A stretch of DNA of 64,000 nucleotides from Sinorhizobium sp. 8-89 (GCF_030124325.1 NZ_JASKLR010000005.1:1-64000); one strand, 5' to 3'; shown: positions 16,562-25,646, numbered from the stretch's first letter. Notes: generated by a model not told the origin, from the sequence alone. Numbers and translations: made by a program.

Positions 16562-18388
16562 TTATGCCGCGCCGGCGGTGCGGGCCTTTTCAAAGCGCTT
16601 GCGTTCATGCGGATCGAGATGGAGCTTCCTGAGCCGGATCGACTTCGGGGTCACTTCCACCAGTTCGTCGTCCTGGATCCACGAAAGCGCCCGTTCGAGC
16701 GTCATCTTGATCGGCGGCGTCAGGCGCACGGCCTCGTCCTTGCCGGCGGCGCGCATGTTGGTGAGCTTCTTGCCCTTCAGGACGTTGACCTCGAGGTCAT
16801 TGTCGCGGGTGTGGATGCCGATGATCATGCCTTCGTAGACCTTCTCACCGGGTTCGATCACCATCGGGCCGCGGTCTTCGAGGTTGAAGAGCGCGTAGGC
16901 CACGGCTTCGCCCGCTTCGTTGGCGAGCAGCACGCCGTTGATGCGGCCGCCGATCTCGCCCTTGTAGGGCTGATAGTCGTGGAACAGGCGGTTCATGATT
17001 GCCGTTCCGCGCGTGTCGGTCAGGAGTTCCGACTGGTAGCCGATGAGGCCGCGGGTCGGGGCGAAAAAGACGAGACGGACGCGGTTGCCGCCCGATGGAC
17101 GAAGCTCGACCATCTCGGCCTTGCGCTCCGACATCTTCTGCACGACGACGCCGGAATACTCCTCGTCGACGTCGATCACGACCTCTTCGACCGGCTCGAG
17201 CAGCTGACCGCTCTCGTCCTTATGCATGACGACGCGCGGACGCGAGACGGCAAGCTCGAAGCCTTCGCGGCGCATCGTTTCGATCAGCACTGCGAGTTGC
17301 AATTCGCCGCGACCGGAGACGAAGAAGGAGTCTTTCTCGGAGGATGCTTCGATCTTCAGCGCCACATTGCCTTCCGCTTCCTTGAACAGGCGGTCGCGGA
17401 TGACGCGCGAGGTCACCTTGTCGCCCTCGGTGCCGGCAAGCGGCGAATCGTTGACGATGAAGGACATGGTCACGGTCGGCGGATCGATCGGCTGGGCTGT
17501 CAGTGCCTCGGCTACGGAAGGATCACAGAAGGTGTCGGCGACGGTGCCCTTGGTGAGCCCGGCGATCGCGACGATGTCCCCGGCATGGGCCTCTTCGATC
17601 GGCTGACGCTCAATGCCGCGGAAAGCGAGAATCTTCGAAATACGGCCAGATTCGAGCAGCTTGCCATCCTGCCCCAGCACCTTCACGGCCTGGTTCGGTT
17701 TGACGGAGCCGGAATATACGCGGCCGGTGATGATGCGGCCGAGGAAGGGGTTTGCCTCGAGGATCGTGCCGATCATGCGGAACGGCCCATCCGCCACCGT
17801 CGGCTCGGGAACATGCTTCAGAACCAGATCGAGCAGCGGTCCCATTCCCTGGTCTTTCGGACCTTCGGGGTTGACGTTCATCCAGCCGTCACGGCCAGAA
17901 CCGTAGAGGATCGGGAAGTCGAGTTGCTCGTCGGTCGCATCGAGCGCGGCGAAGAGGTCGAAGACCTCGTTGATGACTTCCTCGTGGCGGCCGTCGGGCC
18001 GGTCGATCTTGTTGATCGCGACGATCGGCTTCAGGCCGACCTTCAGCGCCTTGCCGACCACGAACTTAGTCTGCGGCATCGGGCCTTCGGAGGCGTCGAC
18101 GAGCACGATCGCGCCGTCCACCATCGACAGGATGCGCTCGACCTCGCCGCCGAAGTCGGCGTGGCCGGGGGTGTCGACGATATTGATACGCGTTCCCTTC
18201 CACTCGACCGAGGTCGCCTTGGCGAGAATGGTGATGCCGCGTTCCTTTTCCAGATCGTTGGAATCCATCACGCGTTCGGCAACGCGCTGGTTTTCGCGGA
18301 AGGAGCCTGATTGCTTCAGAAGTTCGTCAACGAGCGTGGTCTTCCCATGGTCGACGTGCGCGATGATCGCGATGTTACGAATGCTCAT
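16562..18388 (-). CDS. typA: Translational GTPase TypA/BipA
   Basis: Ribosome-binding GTPase involved in 50S assembly and stress or cold growth. The 608-residue protein has the G1 loop AHVDHGKTTLVDELL, G2 ERGITI, G3 DTPGHADFGGEVER and G4 NKIDRPD, then EF-G-like domains and the specific C-terminal domain ending LHPHERKRFEKAR-like (LDPHERKRFEK). The start at MSIRNIAIIAH gives family length; a longer open frame upstream is not supported. Confidence 0.97.
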   Translation of the reverse strand: MSIRNIAIIAHVDHGKTTLVDELLKQSGSFRENQRVAERVMDSNDLEKERGITILAKATSVEWKGTRINIVDTPGHADFGGEVERILSMVDGAIVLVDASEGPMPQTKFVVGKALKVGLKPIVAINKIDRPDGRHEEVINEVFDLFAALDATDEQLDFPILYGSGRDGWMNVNPEGPKDQGMGPLLDLVLKHVPEPTVADGPFRMIGTILEANPFLGRIITGRVYSGSVKPNQAVKVLGQDGKLLESGRISKILAFRGIERQPIEEAHAGDIVAIAGLTKGTVADTFCDPSVAEALTAQPIDPPTVTMSFIVNDSPLAGTEGDKVTSRVIRDRLFKEAEGNVALKIEASSEKDSFFVSGRGELQLAVLIETMRREGFELAVSRPRVVMHKDESGQLLEPVEEVVIDVDEEYSGVVVQKMSERKAEMVELRPSGGNRVRLVFFAPTRGLIGYQSELLTDTRGTAIMNRLFHDYQPYKGEIGGRINGVLLANEAGEAVAYALFNLEDRGPMVIEPGEKVYEGMIIGIHTRDNDLEVNVLKGKKLTNMRAAGKDEAVRLTPPIKMTLERALSWIQDDELVEVTPKSIRLRKLHLDPHERKRFEKARTAGAA

Positions 18389-18524
18389 TTTTTGTCTCGG
18401 AAAGTTCGAGGGCACGCGCGACAAGGCGGGTACCGCTTTTTCAGTTGCCGCGCTCATACAGGTTTTTTTGCAGGAGTGAAAGGGGGCCGGGGCGCAGACC
18501 AGCCCTGCACAAAGCTCTGCGGGC

Positions 18525-20087
18525 TCACGCAGTGGCCGCCGGATCGAGCGTCACGCGCCAGAGTTCCTTGTCCTGCCGATCCATCAGCCGCACGGTCATC
18601 TGCTGCGTCCGGCCGCTGATGTCGACGATGCCGAAGAATTGCATGCCCGCGGACGGCGGCAGGTTGCTGTCGATGCCGCCGCCAGACGCCTTGATGAAGC
18701 GAACCTCCGGGCCGAAGGTCATGTCGAGCTCCTTCGGACCGTAGGTGCCGGAGTGCAAGGGACCGGATACGAATTCCCAGAAGGGCAGGAATTCCTTGAA
18801 GGCCGCACGGGACGGATCGTAGTGGTGCGCCGCCGTGTAATGCACGTCCGCGGTCAACCAGACGATGTTCTCGATCGCGTTGTCGCGGATGAACCGGAGC
18901 AGGTCGGCGAATTCCGTCTCCCTGCCCATCGGCGTGCCGCTGTCGCCATTGGCGATCGCATCCGACCCGCGCTTCTGCGAATAATCATCCCAGACGACAA
19001 GGCCGATCGGCATGTCACAGGCGATGACCTTCCAGGTGGCGCGAGATGCCGCGAGCTCCCGCTTCAGCCAGTCCGCCTGCCGCCAGCCGAAGAGGCCGGC
19101 ATCGCCCTCCCCTTGGTTGGGACCGCGATAGGAGCGCAGATCGACGAAGAACACGTCCAACAGCGGCCCATAGGCGACCTTACGGAAGATGCGTCCGGGC
19201 TGCGTCGGGAGCGTGCGGATCGGTGTCATCTCGTGAAAGGCGCGCGCGGCCCGGGCCGCATAAACCGTCACGTCCTTCTCGGGGTAGCGCGGATCGTCGC
19301 GAAGGTCGGTCGACGCCGACCAGTTGTTGAGCACTTCGTGGTCGTCCCATTGATAGAAGGTCGGGCACACGGCGTTCAACCCGCGCACGTGTTCGTCGAG
19401 CAGGTTGTATTTCCACTGGCCGCGATATTCTTCCAGGGTGCGGGCGACGTCGCGCTTCTCGGGCGTCACGATCCGGTTCTTCCACATCCCGCCGTCCCGG
19501 AGCTTGATCTCATCCGGCATAGGATTGTCGGCATAGATCGTGTCGCCCGAATGGATGAGGAAATCCGGCTCGTGCAGACAGATGGTCGAATAGGTCTTCA
19601 TCCCGACCTCGTCGATGCCCCAGCCCTGACCGGCCGTATCGCCGGACCAGACGAAACGCACCGACCGTTTGCGCAGGGGCGCCGTACGGAACCGCCCGAC
19701 GACCGGCTCCGAAACACGATTGCCATCGTAGAGATCGGTTGCGGTGAAGCGGTAAAAGATGTCCTGGTCCGGCAGCAGGCTGTCGAGCCGGCATTTGACC
19801 GCGCAATCGCTCCGCGGCGTCGCATCGAGATCGGGAAGCCGGACGGCGTTCGAGAAGCTTTCCGTGGTCGAATACTCGACCGCCACGCGCGCCGGCCGAT
19901 CGACGCGCGTCCAGATCATTCCCGACTGCGTATCGACGTCGCCGGACTGCACGCCGTGCAGGAATTCCGGACGCCCATAACCACGGGCGTAGAAGGGAGT
20001 GGCAAGGCCGGAAGAAGCGGCGAAACCGGCGGCGCCGGCGGAGAAGAGAAAAGAGCGCCTGGTCAGCGTGCTTCGAATGTCAGCCAA
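18525..20087 (-). CDS. phoD: Alkaline phosphatase D, Tat-exported
   Basis: Periplasmic phosphodiesterase/phosphomonoesterase releasing phosphate from organic esters, normally made under phosphate limitation. The 520-residue protein starts with a twin-arginine signal (TRRSFLFSAGAAGFAASSGLA). The metal site is seen in WSGDTAGQ, FLIHSGDTIYAD, WDDHEVLNN and LTADVHYTAAHHYDP. It begins at a TTG 7 bases after a GGAGG ribosome site; no better ATG exists. A possible Pho box lies upstream. Confidence 0.95.
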   Translation of the reverse strand: MADIRSTLTRRSFLFSAGAAGFAASSGLATPFYARGYGRPEFLHGVQSGDVDTQSGMIWTRVDRPARVAVEYSTTESFSNAVRLPDLDATPRSDCAVKCRLDSLLPDQDIFYRFTATDLYDGNRVSEPVVGRFRTAPLRKRSVRFVWSGDTAGQGWGIDEVGMKTYSTICLHEPDFLIHSGDTIYADNPMPDEIKLRDGGMWKNRIVTPEKRDVARTLEEYRGQWKYNLLDEHVRGLNAVCPTFYQWDDHEVLNNWSASTDLRDDPRYPEKDVTVYAARAARAFHEMTPIRTLPTQPGRIFRKVAYGPLLDVFFVDLRSYRGPNQGEGDAGLFGWRQADWLKRELAASRATWKVIACDMPIGLVVWDDYSQKRGSDAIANGDSGTPMGRETEFADLLRFIRDNAIENIVWLTADVHYTAAHHYDPSRAAFKEFLPFWEFVSGPLHSGTYGPKELDMTFGPEVRFIKASGGGIDSNLPPSAGMQFFGIVDISGRTQQMTVRLMDRQDKELWRVTLDPAATA

Positions 20088-20389
20088 ATATCCGCCTCCG
20101 ATTCCGTGCTTCGCGAATCATCGAGTTTGCGAGGCGGACCTTTGGCGAGCCGCATGTCAGCGGCTTTACAGCGAGATGAAACTATTTGAACGGTTTGGCG
20201 ACAGTTCTGTGAAGGAGCGGCGATGAGGCGAGCTACGGCTAAAGCCTCCGTCACCTTGGCGCTCGCCCCTTCGCACGCCCTCTTCGCCTTACTTGAATGT
20301 GCAGCGGTTCCGATTTTCGGGAAATCGCAGCCGGCCGCAGCGGGCACTGGAGGCAAGGGGCTGGGGATGCCGCCTCTCCTCATCCCGCT
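20088..20389. other. Upstream region of phoD
   Basis: About 300 bases between phoD and the KTSC gene, both on the minus strand. Apart from the Pho box candidate nothing was recognised. Confidence 0.4.
20198..20215 (-). promoter_or_regulatory. Possible Pho box upstream of phoD
   Basis: On the minus strand the sequence reads CCTTCACAGAACTGTCGC, which partly matches the PhoB direct-repeat consensus of rhizobia (two CTGTCAT-like heptamers spaced by four bases; the downstream half is better). It lies about 110 bases before the phoD start. It is weak on its own but fits the gene. Confidence 0.35.
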
Positions 20390-20611
20390 TCAATGCGTGA
20401 AATCGTAGTGATCCCGGACATGGTTGTTGAAGTAGCCGCCGGCGGAGTCTGCGTGCACAAGCTCCTCGTAAACACTCTCCGGGACATCGAGGTAATGGTA
20501 AGGCCTGCGATTGCCAACGAACCAAACGCTCAAGGTTCGAGGGCGTGCATCGTAATTGACGCGCTGGATTGCGGAAGAGTCCAGGATCGCGGACGATTTC
20601 AGCATTGGCAT
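20390..20611 (-). CDS. KTSC domain protein
   Basis: A 73-residue small protein. SSAIQRVNYDARPRTLSVWF followed by PYHYLDVPESVYEELVHADS and GGYFNNHVRDHYDF is the KTSC domain, found alone or beside nucleic-acid enzymes. Length is right for a solitary domain. Function unknown. Confidence 0.88.
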   Translation of the reverse strand: MPMLKSSAILDSSAIQRVNYDARPRTLSVWFVGNRRPYHYLDVPESVYEELVHADSAGGYFNNHVRDHYDFTH

Positions 20612-20751
20612 TGGCGCCTCCCGATCGAAATTCCAGCAGTCGCTGTTGGTTTTTCATTATATATCAAATGCCCGGACTTATAAACGACGGTCGGCCGCCC
20701 GGCGCCGCCATCCCCACCCGCTCGGCCGCGCGCGATGAGCCCGAACGGACG

Positions 20752-20821
20752 GCTGCAGCACTTTGAATTGCTGCACGATTTCGCCCATAAATCGGTTCCG
20801 ATTTAAGGAATCATGCAGCAG
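20752..20821. repeat. Dispersed palindromic repeat, copy 4
   Basis: GGCTGCAGCACTTTGAATTG, then CTGCACGATTTCG and CCATAAATCGGTT / CCGATTTAAGGAATCATGCAG. It lacks the GC-rich first hairpin of copies 1-3. It lies just upstream of the amidase gene. Confidence 0.75.
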
Positions 20822-20850
20822 CGGCTATCCCATTCACGAGGTCTTTCGCC

Positions 20851-22158
20851 TTGCCCCGATCGAATACCCCCTCTCGCGACCGGCTCGAAGCAATCCTTGC
20901 CCGCCTCGATGCACGCCGGGACGAAGAACGCGTCTTCATGAAACTCTATGCGGACGCCGCCCGCGCCGAAGCCGACGCCGCCGACCGAAGGCTCAGCGAC
21001 GGGAAGAGCCTCGGCCCGCTCGACGGCCGCATTCTCTCGATCAAGGACCTGTTCGACATCGCTGGCGAGCCGACGCTTGCCGGCTCGATCGTCCGCCGCG
21101 CGGCAGTACCTGCCGCGGCTGACGCGGCGATCGTCCGACGTCTGCGCGCGGCCGGCGCCGTAATTCTCGGCAAGACACACATGACCGAATTCGCCTTCAC
21201 GGCCGTCGGGCTCAATCCGCATTATCCCGTGCCCGGCAACGCAAGCGACCCGAGCCTCATTCCCGGAGGTTCATCGTCCGGTGCGGCCGTCTCGGTGGCC
21301 GAGGGCACGAGCGAGATCGCTATCGGTTCCGACACCGGCGGATCGGTGCGCATTCCGGCGGCTCTCAACGGCCTCGTCGGACTCAAGCCGACCGCCAGGC
21401 GCGTGCCACTCGACGGCGCCTTTCCGCTGTCGCCGAGCCTCGATTCGATCGGCCCGCTTGCCCTGACCGTCGCCGACTGCGCGCTTGCCGACGCGATCAT
21501 GGCCGGCGAGACACCGAAGCCACTTGCGCCGCTGCCGCTCGACGGCCTGACGCTCGGCATTCCGAAGGGCGCGCTCCTCGAAAACCTGACGCCCGAGGTT
21601 GCGGAGGCCTTCGAGGGAAGCATGCAAATCCTCTCGTGTGCCGGCGTAACGCTCGTCGACTGCGTGATCGACGATCTCCTCGCCCGCTTTGCCGAGGCAA
21701 CTTCAATCGGCTCGATCGCGGGGATAGAAGGCAGTCGGATCCACCGCGACTGGCTCAAGGACGAGGATGAGCGGGTCGATAGCCGGGTAAAAGCGACGCT
21801 TCGCCGCCGCCTGGCGGTGTCCGACGCAGCGCTCGAAAAGCTGCTGCGGACGCGGCAGGATCTCGTTCGCGCCATGGACGAGCGGCTGACGCCCTTCGAC
21901 CTCGTCCTGCTGCCGACCACGCCGATTCCCGCCGTCGGCATCGCCTCGGTCGAGCAGGACAAAATGGAGTACCGTCGCGTCGAGGATCTGCTGTTGCGCA
22001 ACACGCAAGTGGCCAACCAGTTCGATCTGCCGGCAATCACGCTGCCGATGGCAGGCACAAGCCTGCCGACGGGTTTGATGCTGGTAGGGCGGAGCGGGAC
22101 GGACGGGATGCTCTTGGCCGCGAGCGTATCGGTCGAAGCGTTACTGCAAGTCGGCTGA
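20851..22158 (+). CDS. Amidase signature family enzyme
   Basis: Hydrolyses an amide bond; the substrate is unknown. The Ser-cisSer-Lys triad is visible: Lys in ILSIKDLFDIAGEPT, the serine cluster in PGGSSSGAAVSVA and the nucleophile in GSDTGGSVRIPAAL. The 435-residue length is normal, and GLVGLKPTARRVP follows as in GatA-like enzymes. It starts at TTG with a GAGG at suitable distance; no ATG fits. It is not GatA, since gatB/gatC are not adjacent. Confidence 0.88.
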   Translation: MPRSNTPSRDRLEAILARLDARRDEERVFMKLYADAARAEADAADRRLSDGKSLGPLDGRILSIKDLFDIAGEPTLAGSIVRRAAVPAAADAAIVRRLRAAGAVILGKTHMTEFAFTAVGLNPHYPVPGNASDPSLIPGGSSSGAAVSVAEGTSEIAIGSDTGGSVRIPAALNGLVGLKPTARRVPLDGAFPLSPSLDSIGPLALTVADCALADAIMAGETPKPLAPLPLDGLTLGIPKGALLENLTPEVAEAFEGSMQILSCAGVTLVDCVIDDLLARFAEATSIGSIAGIEGSRIHRDWLKDEDERVDSRVKATLRRRLAVSDAALEKLLRTRQDLVRAMDERLTPFDLVLLPTTPIPAVGIASVEQDKMEYRRVEDLLLRNTQVANQFDLPAITLPMAGTSLPTGLMLVGRSGTDGMLLAASVSVEALLQVG

Positions 22159-22169
22159 ATGGCGCGGCC

Positions 22170-22274
22170 TAGAACGCCGTGCGTTCAGATGAACGCACAA
22201 GGGCGCTCCAGCACTTTGATTCTAGAGCGTCTTATCCGCTTTGGGTGATTCCACCTGAAAGCGGGATGCTCTAG
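22170..22274. repeat. Rhizobial palindromic repeat, GAGC type
   Basis: GC-rich hairpin AACGCCGTGCGTTCAGATG and AACGCACAAGGGCGCT, then a second palindrome with outer arms TAGAGC / GCTCTA and inner arms CCGCTTT / AAAGCGG around GGTGATTCCACC. The first part resembles that of copy 1; the second is a different module, so the elements are mosaic. Confidence 0.7.
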
Positions 22275-22276
22275 CC

Positions 22277-22438
22277 TCAATGCATCGTCTGCGACATCCA
22301 ATCCTCATCGAGAATCCGAAATGCATCCTCGAGCGCAGCAACCAGAATATCGGTGAGTTCGTCGCCGTCATTGTTCATAAGGAACAGGGCCACGGTCGCA
22401 TCCTCGGGGTCGCTATAGTGCTCAATATCGTTGGACAT
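22277..22438 (-). CDS. Small acidic protein, unknown
   Basis: A 53-residue acidic protein (MSNDIEHYSDPEDATVALF, then EDAFRILDEDWMSQTMH). The start at 22438 has an AGGA seven bases upstream, which decides it against a longer open frame. No domain was recognised. It stands alone next to a palindromic repeat. Confidence 0.55.
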   Translation of the reverse strand: MSNDIEHYSDPEDATVALFLMNNDGDELTDILVAALEDAFRILDEDWMSQTMH

Positions 22439-22620
22439 CGCATCGTCCTTTCTTCGCCGCGTTACATTCCGGCTGTTGAGGCGATAATTAGGCGCGCCGA
22501 CTTGTGCAGAGCTTGAGGGAAATCGCCGGCCGCCGTCTTTCAACAGCGCGGCTGCAATCCCTGGGCAGCCTTTTCGCTCGCGCTTACCTTCCAGGCACGA
22601 TAGAGGATCACCGAATTTCG

Positions 22621-23145
22621 ATGACGGATGTGAGGATGGCGAAGAAGACGAAGCTGGACAATGCACACGATCTGCAGCGACTCAGGTCCGAGTTCCCTGA
22701 CGTTCACGGCGCTTTTGTTGCCGGCAAGATCCCATCCTTGCGCAAGGCCCTCGCGATCGCCGGGATAAAACCGGAGCGCACCCGGCTGGACAAGCTCAAG
22801 AACTCCTGGAGGAAGGCGACTGGTACCGAGCGCGATGCCTTTCTGACCTGGCTCGCGGCTACGGGCGCCCCATCGGCAACGGCGGCACCAGCCTTAATCC
22901 CCACGCCGTCTGCGCGTGCAGCAGAGGCTCCTATCGCAAGCGGCCGCTATCTGCTCCCCTCCACAATCGCCGAGATCGAAGCGATCATGTTCCGACGCCG
23001 ATTGAAGCCGGACGACGTGATGCACGAAATCGGGTTCCCACCCCACGACCACTCCCTGGCCCATGCGCTTGCCCGTGGCGCAAGCCTCAGATTGACGATG
23101 ATCGCGGCGCTGGAGACATGGCTGCGCACGAACGCGCGAGGGTAA
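22621..23145 (+). CDS. Hypothetical protein
   Basis: Up to 174 residues, hydrophilic and basic, with no signal or membrane segment. The N-terminal part (about 10-80) is helical (DLQRLRSEFPDVHGAFVAG), an Ala/Pro linker lies at about 85-105, and the C-terminal part has IEAIMFRRRLKPDDVMHEIG. No family was recognised. Starts at 22621 or 22636 are both possible; an open frame extends upstream to 22504. Confidence 0.55.
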   Translation: MTDVRMAKKTKLDNAHDLQRLRSEFPDVHGAFVAGKIPSLRKALAIAGIKPERTRLDKLKNSWRKATGTERDAFLTWLAATGAPSATAAPALIPTPSARAAEAPIASGRYLLPSTIAEIEAIMFRRRLKPDDVMHEIGFPPHDHSLAHALARGASLRLTMIAALETWLRTNARG

Positions 23146-23200
23146 GGACTGCAGGCTTGAGGAAGGAGCGGCTTTCTCGTCGGAGGGTTGGGAGCTGACC

Positions 23201-23992
23201 GTGAAAGAAATGAGCTTCGAAAACCTGCTCGGCATTGACGTCGGATACTCGCTGTCGCGACCGACCACCGGGATCGCGTGGAGCGTCGGCGAGGATCTCG
23301 GTTCTGCGAGGACGTACACCGACTGGGACCGCCGAAAGCGTCACATTCCCGCGTCGACGACATTCGCCGTTATCGCGATCGACGGACCCTTGACGCCGCC
23401 CGACGCTCCCGATGACCTCGACCGCTTGTGCGAGCGGCTCTTTATCCGCGGCGCATTCCATGCGCGTTGCAAGCCGGGACTCAGCCATCACGGCTATGGT
23501 CGAAACCTGCGAAAAGCTGCCGCAGAGACGGCGGCGCAGATCAGGCACCTTGCGGCTGCGCGCATGATCGGCAAATCCGTCGTTCCCGGCACCGCGATCA
23601 TCGAGGCTTTCCCCAACGCCTTTCTCGGCGTTCTTCTCGAGGATCAGCGTTTTGCCATGTCCAGGGCGGCGAAGCGCAAGAAATTCGACTGGTTGTACGA
23701 CCACGCCGTCGAAAGCGGCGTGCTCCAAAACCTCCTTCGGTCCATCGGTTGGAGCAACGAGGTTCTGCTTCGGAAGGTCACAGCCGAGCGGGATCACGAA
23801 AAGCGCGCAGCGTGGATCTGCCTTCTGACGTCGGCATGCGCCTACGTCGGCAAGTCGGAAGTCGTTGGGGATGAGAAAGGAGGCTGGTTCTGGCTACCGC
23901 CTTCCGAACTCTGGGCGTGTTGGGCAAGGCAGGCTTTGGCGGAGAATAGGGCGGCGATGCCGGCGAGTGGCGCGATCGCTGGCGAGGTGTGA
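23201..23992 (+). CDS. DUF429 family protein (predicted RNase H-fold nuclease)
   Basis: A 263-residue protein. LLGIDVGYSLSRPTTGIAW and VIAIDGPLTP give the two acidic strand ends of the RNase H-like fold, and IIEAFPNAFLGVLL carries another conserved acidic residue. Together these match DUF429/COG2410. The start is GTG (23201) or ATG (23210). Activity is unproven. Confidence 0.7.
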   Translation: MKEMSFENLLGIDVGYSLSRPTTGIAWSVGEDLGSARTYTDWDRRKRHIPASTTFAVIAIDGPLTPPDAPDDLDRLCERLFIRGAFHARCKPGLSHHGYGRNLRKAAAETAAQIRHLAAARMIGKSVVPGTAIIEAFPNAFLGVLLEDQRFAMSRAAKRKKFDWLYDHAVESGVLQNLLRSIGWSNEVLLRKVTAERDHEKRAAWICLLTSACAYVGKSEVVGDEKGGWFWLPPSELWACWARQALAENRAAMPASGAIAGEV

Positions 23993-24359
23993 TTTACTGG
24001 CGGAGAGGGGTCGGACTGACACCGATCTGTCCGCCGTCAGCCGGCAGCAGCTCGTCGTCCTCGCCCGTCATCTGAACGCGTTGCCGCGCAAGTGCCCGGC
24101 TATCGCACTCCCGCCCATGGCGCATTTGCGCGAACGTAGGCAATGCCCGACTCTTTACACGTCAGCATTGCGCCCGGACTGGATTCCAGAACTGAAACAA
24201 AACTACGATCATCGTCGGCAACTCTACCGAAGGCAGGCCGGTTCGCGAGATTGGAAACGCAGCGATGCCGTCCCCGCTTTCATGAACCTGTTCATCGAAA
24301 CCGGCGGTACTCCCGGCATCCAGTTCTCCTACGACCGTAGCGAATAGGATCTAACGAAG

Positions 24360-24397
24360 AACCGGCGGCAACCGGCAGTGGCTGATTGCCGCCGGTT
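24360..24397. terminator. Strong hairpin, possible bidirectional terminator
   Basis: A perfect 12-base inverted repeat, AACCGGCGGCAA (24360-24371) and TTGCCGCCGGTT (24386-24397), with a 14-base loop. There is no strong T run. It follows an open frame ending at 24347 whose coding nature is uncertain. Confidence 0.45.
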
Positions 24398-24527
24398 GAA
24401 GCGGCAGTTGGCACTGCATTTTTCCAGCAGGAGGTAACGTCGAGCGGCGCGAAGCCGTTCACTGATGAACTGCGGTCAGCTACAGGTGCCGCCCCACTGG
24501 CCAAAGGCCCCTCCGCGCTTGCTGCAT

Positions 24528-24665
24528 GCACGCCGGCGGCGGTTTCAACTTCTGATCTGCGACGAAGTCCAATCGGGGCTCGATGCCTCGGTGCAGGCCA
24601 GGACCACCGAACTGCTGAAGTCCTATGCTTCCGGATATATGGCAACATATTATCCCGTGCTGTAG
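24528..24665 (+). pseudogene. Relic of an ABC transporter ATP-binding protein
   Basis: The translation LLICDEVQSGLDASVQARTTELLK matches the Walker B and D-loop region of dipeptide/oligopeptide ABC ATPases (family form LLICDEVTSALDVSVQA). Nothing of the Walker A half is upstream, and the frame ends about 15 residues later, so only a fragment of roughly 30 family-like codons survives. Confidence 0.65.
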
Positions 24666-24690
24666 AATGCTCCAGCAAGAGGAGAGCGCT

Positions 24691-24915
24691 ATGGATCAGG
24701 AAAAATCAGATCTACAGATCTCGCGGAGCGATGAAGATCGGCGTGAGTTTCTGAAAAGTTGCGGGCGCTTCGCAGCGGTAACTCCTCCGCTGGTGACGAT
24801 GCTACTCTCAACCAGTCTCACATCCGATGCGATCGCAAAATCCGGCGGTGGCGGTGGCGGGTCCAAAAAAGGCGCTGGAAAGGGTGGAAAAGGGAAATCA
24901 AAGTCCCGACCGTAA
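24691..24915 (+). CDS. Small Tat-type Gly/Lys-rich protein
   Basis: A 74-residue protein. A twin-arginine-like motif RREFLKSCGRFAAV (about 18-31) is followed by a hydrophobic stretch (TPPLVTMLLSTSLTSDAIA) and then a Gly/Lys/Ser tail (KSGGGGGGSKKGAGKGG). A GGAG ribosome site lies seven bases before the ATG. Similar short proteins with a Tat motif and a glycine-rich tail occur in rhizobia, but I know no function. It could be an exported small protein or a precursor peptide. Confidence 0.7.
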   Translation: MDQEKSDLQISRSDEDRREFLKSCGRFAAVTPPLVTMLLSTSLTSDAIAKSGGGGGGSKKGAGKGGKGKSKSRP

Positions 24916-25029
24916 AAATTATGGCATATTGATTCAATCAAGCGAGCTAGATGCGAGCTTTCAACAGGTTGCCCGTCCGGTCTCACCCGGAAGGCTGAGG
25001 TTGTCGAAGCTTCAGTGATTCTTTGAGGA

Positions 25030-25200
25030 TGGAGCCCTAATTGCGCACGCGGTGGCCGAAGGACTGCGGCCGACGACCGTCGCCGCGGTTTTCGGGGTCT
25101 GTGTTAAGACGTCCATAAAATGGCGGAACGCTATCGACGGGAGGGCGAGACCGCCCTCAAGGAACCGCAGCTCCCGGCCAACCAGCCGTAATCGATGACG
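25030..25200 (+). mobile_element. Relic of an IS481-type transposase N-terminus
   Basis: The translation LIAHAVAEGLRPTTVAAVFG then VKTSIKWR resembles the helix-turn-helix start of IS481-family transposases. One base later in frame it continues ERYRREGETALKEPQL, so a one-base deletion near 25125 splits the domain. No catalytic DDE part and no terminal inverted repeats were found. Confidence 0.5.
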
Positions 25201-25249
25201 ACGGTGGCAGCCTCGCTTCGCGATGCTCGCGCGCGAGGGTGAGCCCCTT

Positions 25250-25305
25250 GGGACCTTAGTCCGATATGGCATCGCCAGAGGTCTTAGACCCGTTGCGGAA
25301 TGTTC
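25250..25305 (+). repeat. Direct repeat copy A (GGGACCTTAGTCCGAT)
   Basis: The 16-base core at 25250-25265 recurs exactly at 25647-25662. The following 35-40 bases are also related (GTCTTAGACCCGTTGCGGAA here against GTCCTAGCCACTTGCCGAA), so the unit is about 55 bases. Meaning unknown. Confidence 0.6.
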
Positions 25306-25646
25306 CTGGCGACACATATCCGCGGTTGGGCGCCAGCGGCGGCTTCTCCAACGCCGCCGTCAAGCTCGCTGGGGTCCCAGAGCGATGGCAACAGTCCCTT
25401 CTGGCGTTCTGGGACCTTCTTTCCTTGCCCAAAGACCAATCGACAGAAGCCTCAACCGGCGCGTTCTGGTCCAACCACGCTCCCCACGACATCATGGATG
25501 TCAGAACTGACGGTAGAACCAACACAAGCGGGACCCGCGCAAAGGCACAGGCCCCACTCTAAATTTTTGCTGAAATGATTAGGTTCTTGTGAGTGCCCGC
25601 CGCAGCGAACCCCTAGAGAGCTAGGGGGGCGTTAACCTTGATCCAT

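Larger units (their letters stand above)
23993..24690. other. Degenerate interval with no confident intact gene
   Basis: About 700 bases after the DUF429 gene. An open frame ending at 24347 (C-terminus FMNLFIETGGTPGIQFSYDR) matches no family known to me and has no clear start. The hairpin at 24360-24397 and the ABC ATPase relic at about 24528-24665 lie here. Confidence 0.4.

Noticed and set aside
16607-18310. 567-codon + strand open frame opposite typA
   Set aside because: Complete overlap with typA on the other strand; no recognisable motif.
18639-20189. 516-codon + strand open frame opposite phoD
   Set aside because: Shadow of phoD.
23865-24347. 160-codon open frame after the DUF429 gene
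   Set aside because: Begins inside the DUF429 gene, no start with a ribosome site, no family; kept only as a note in the interval entry.
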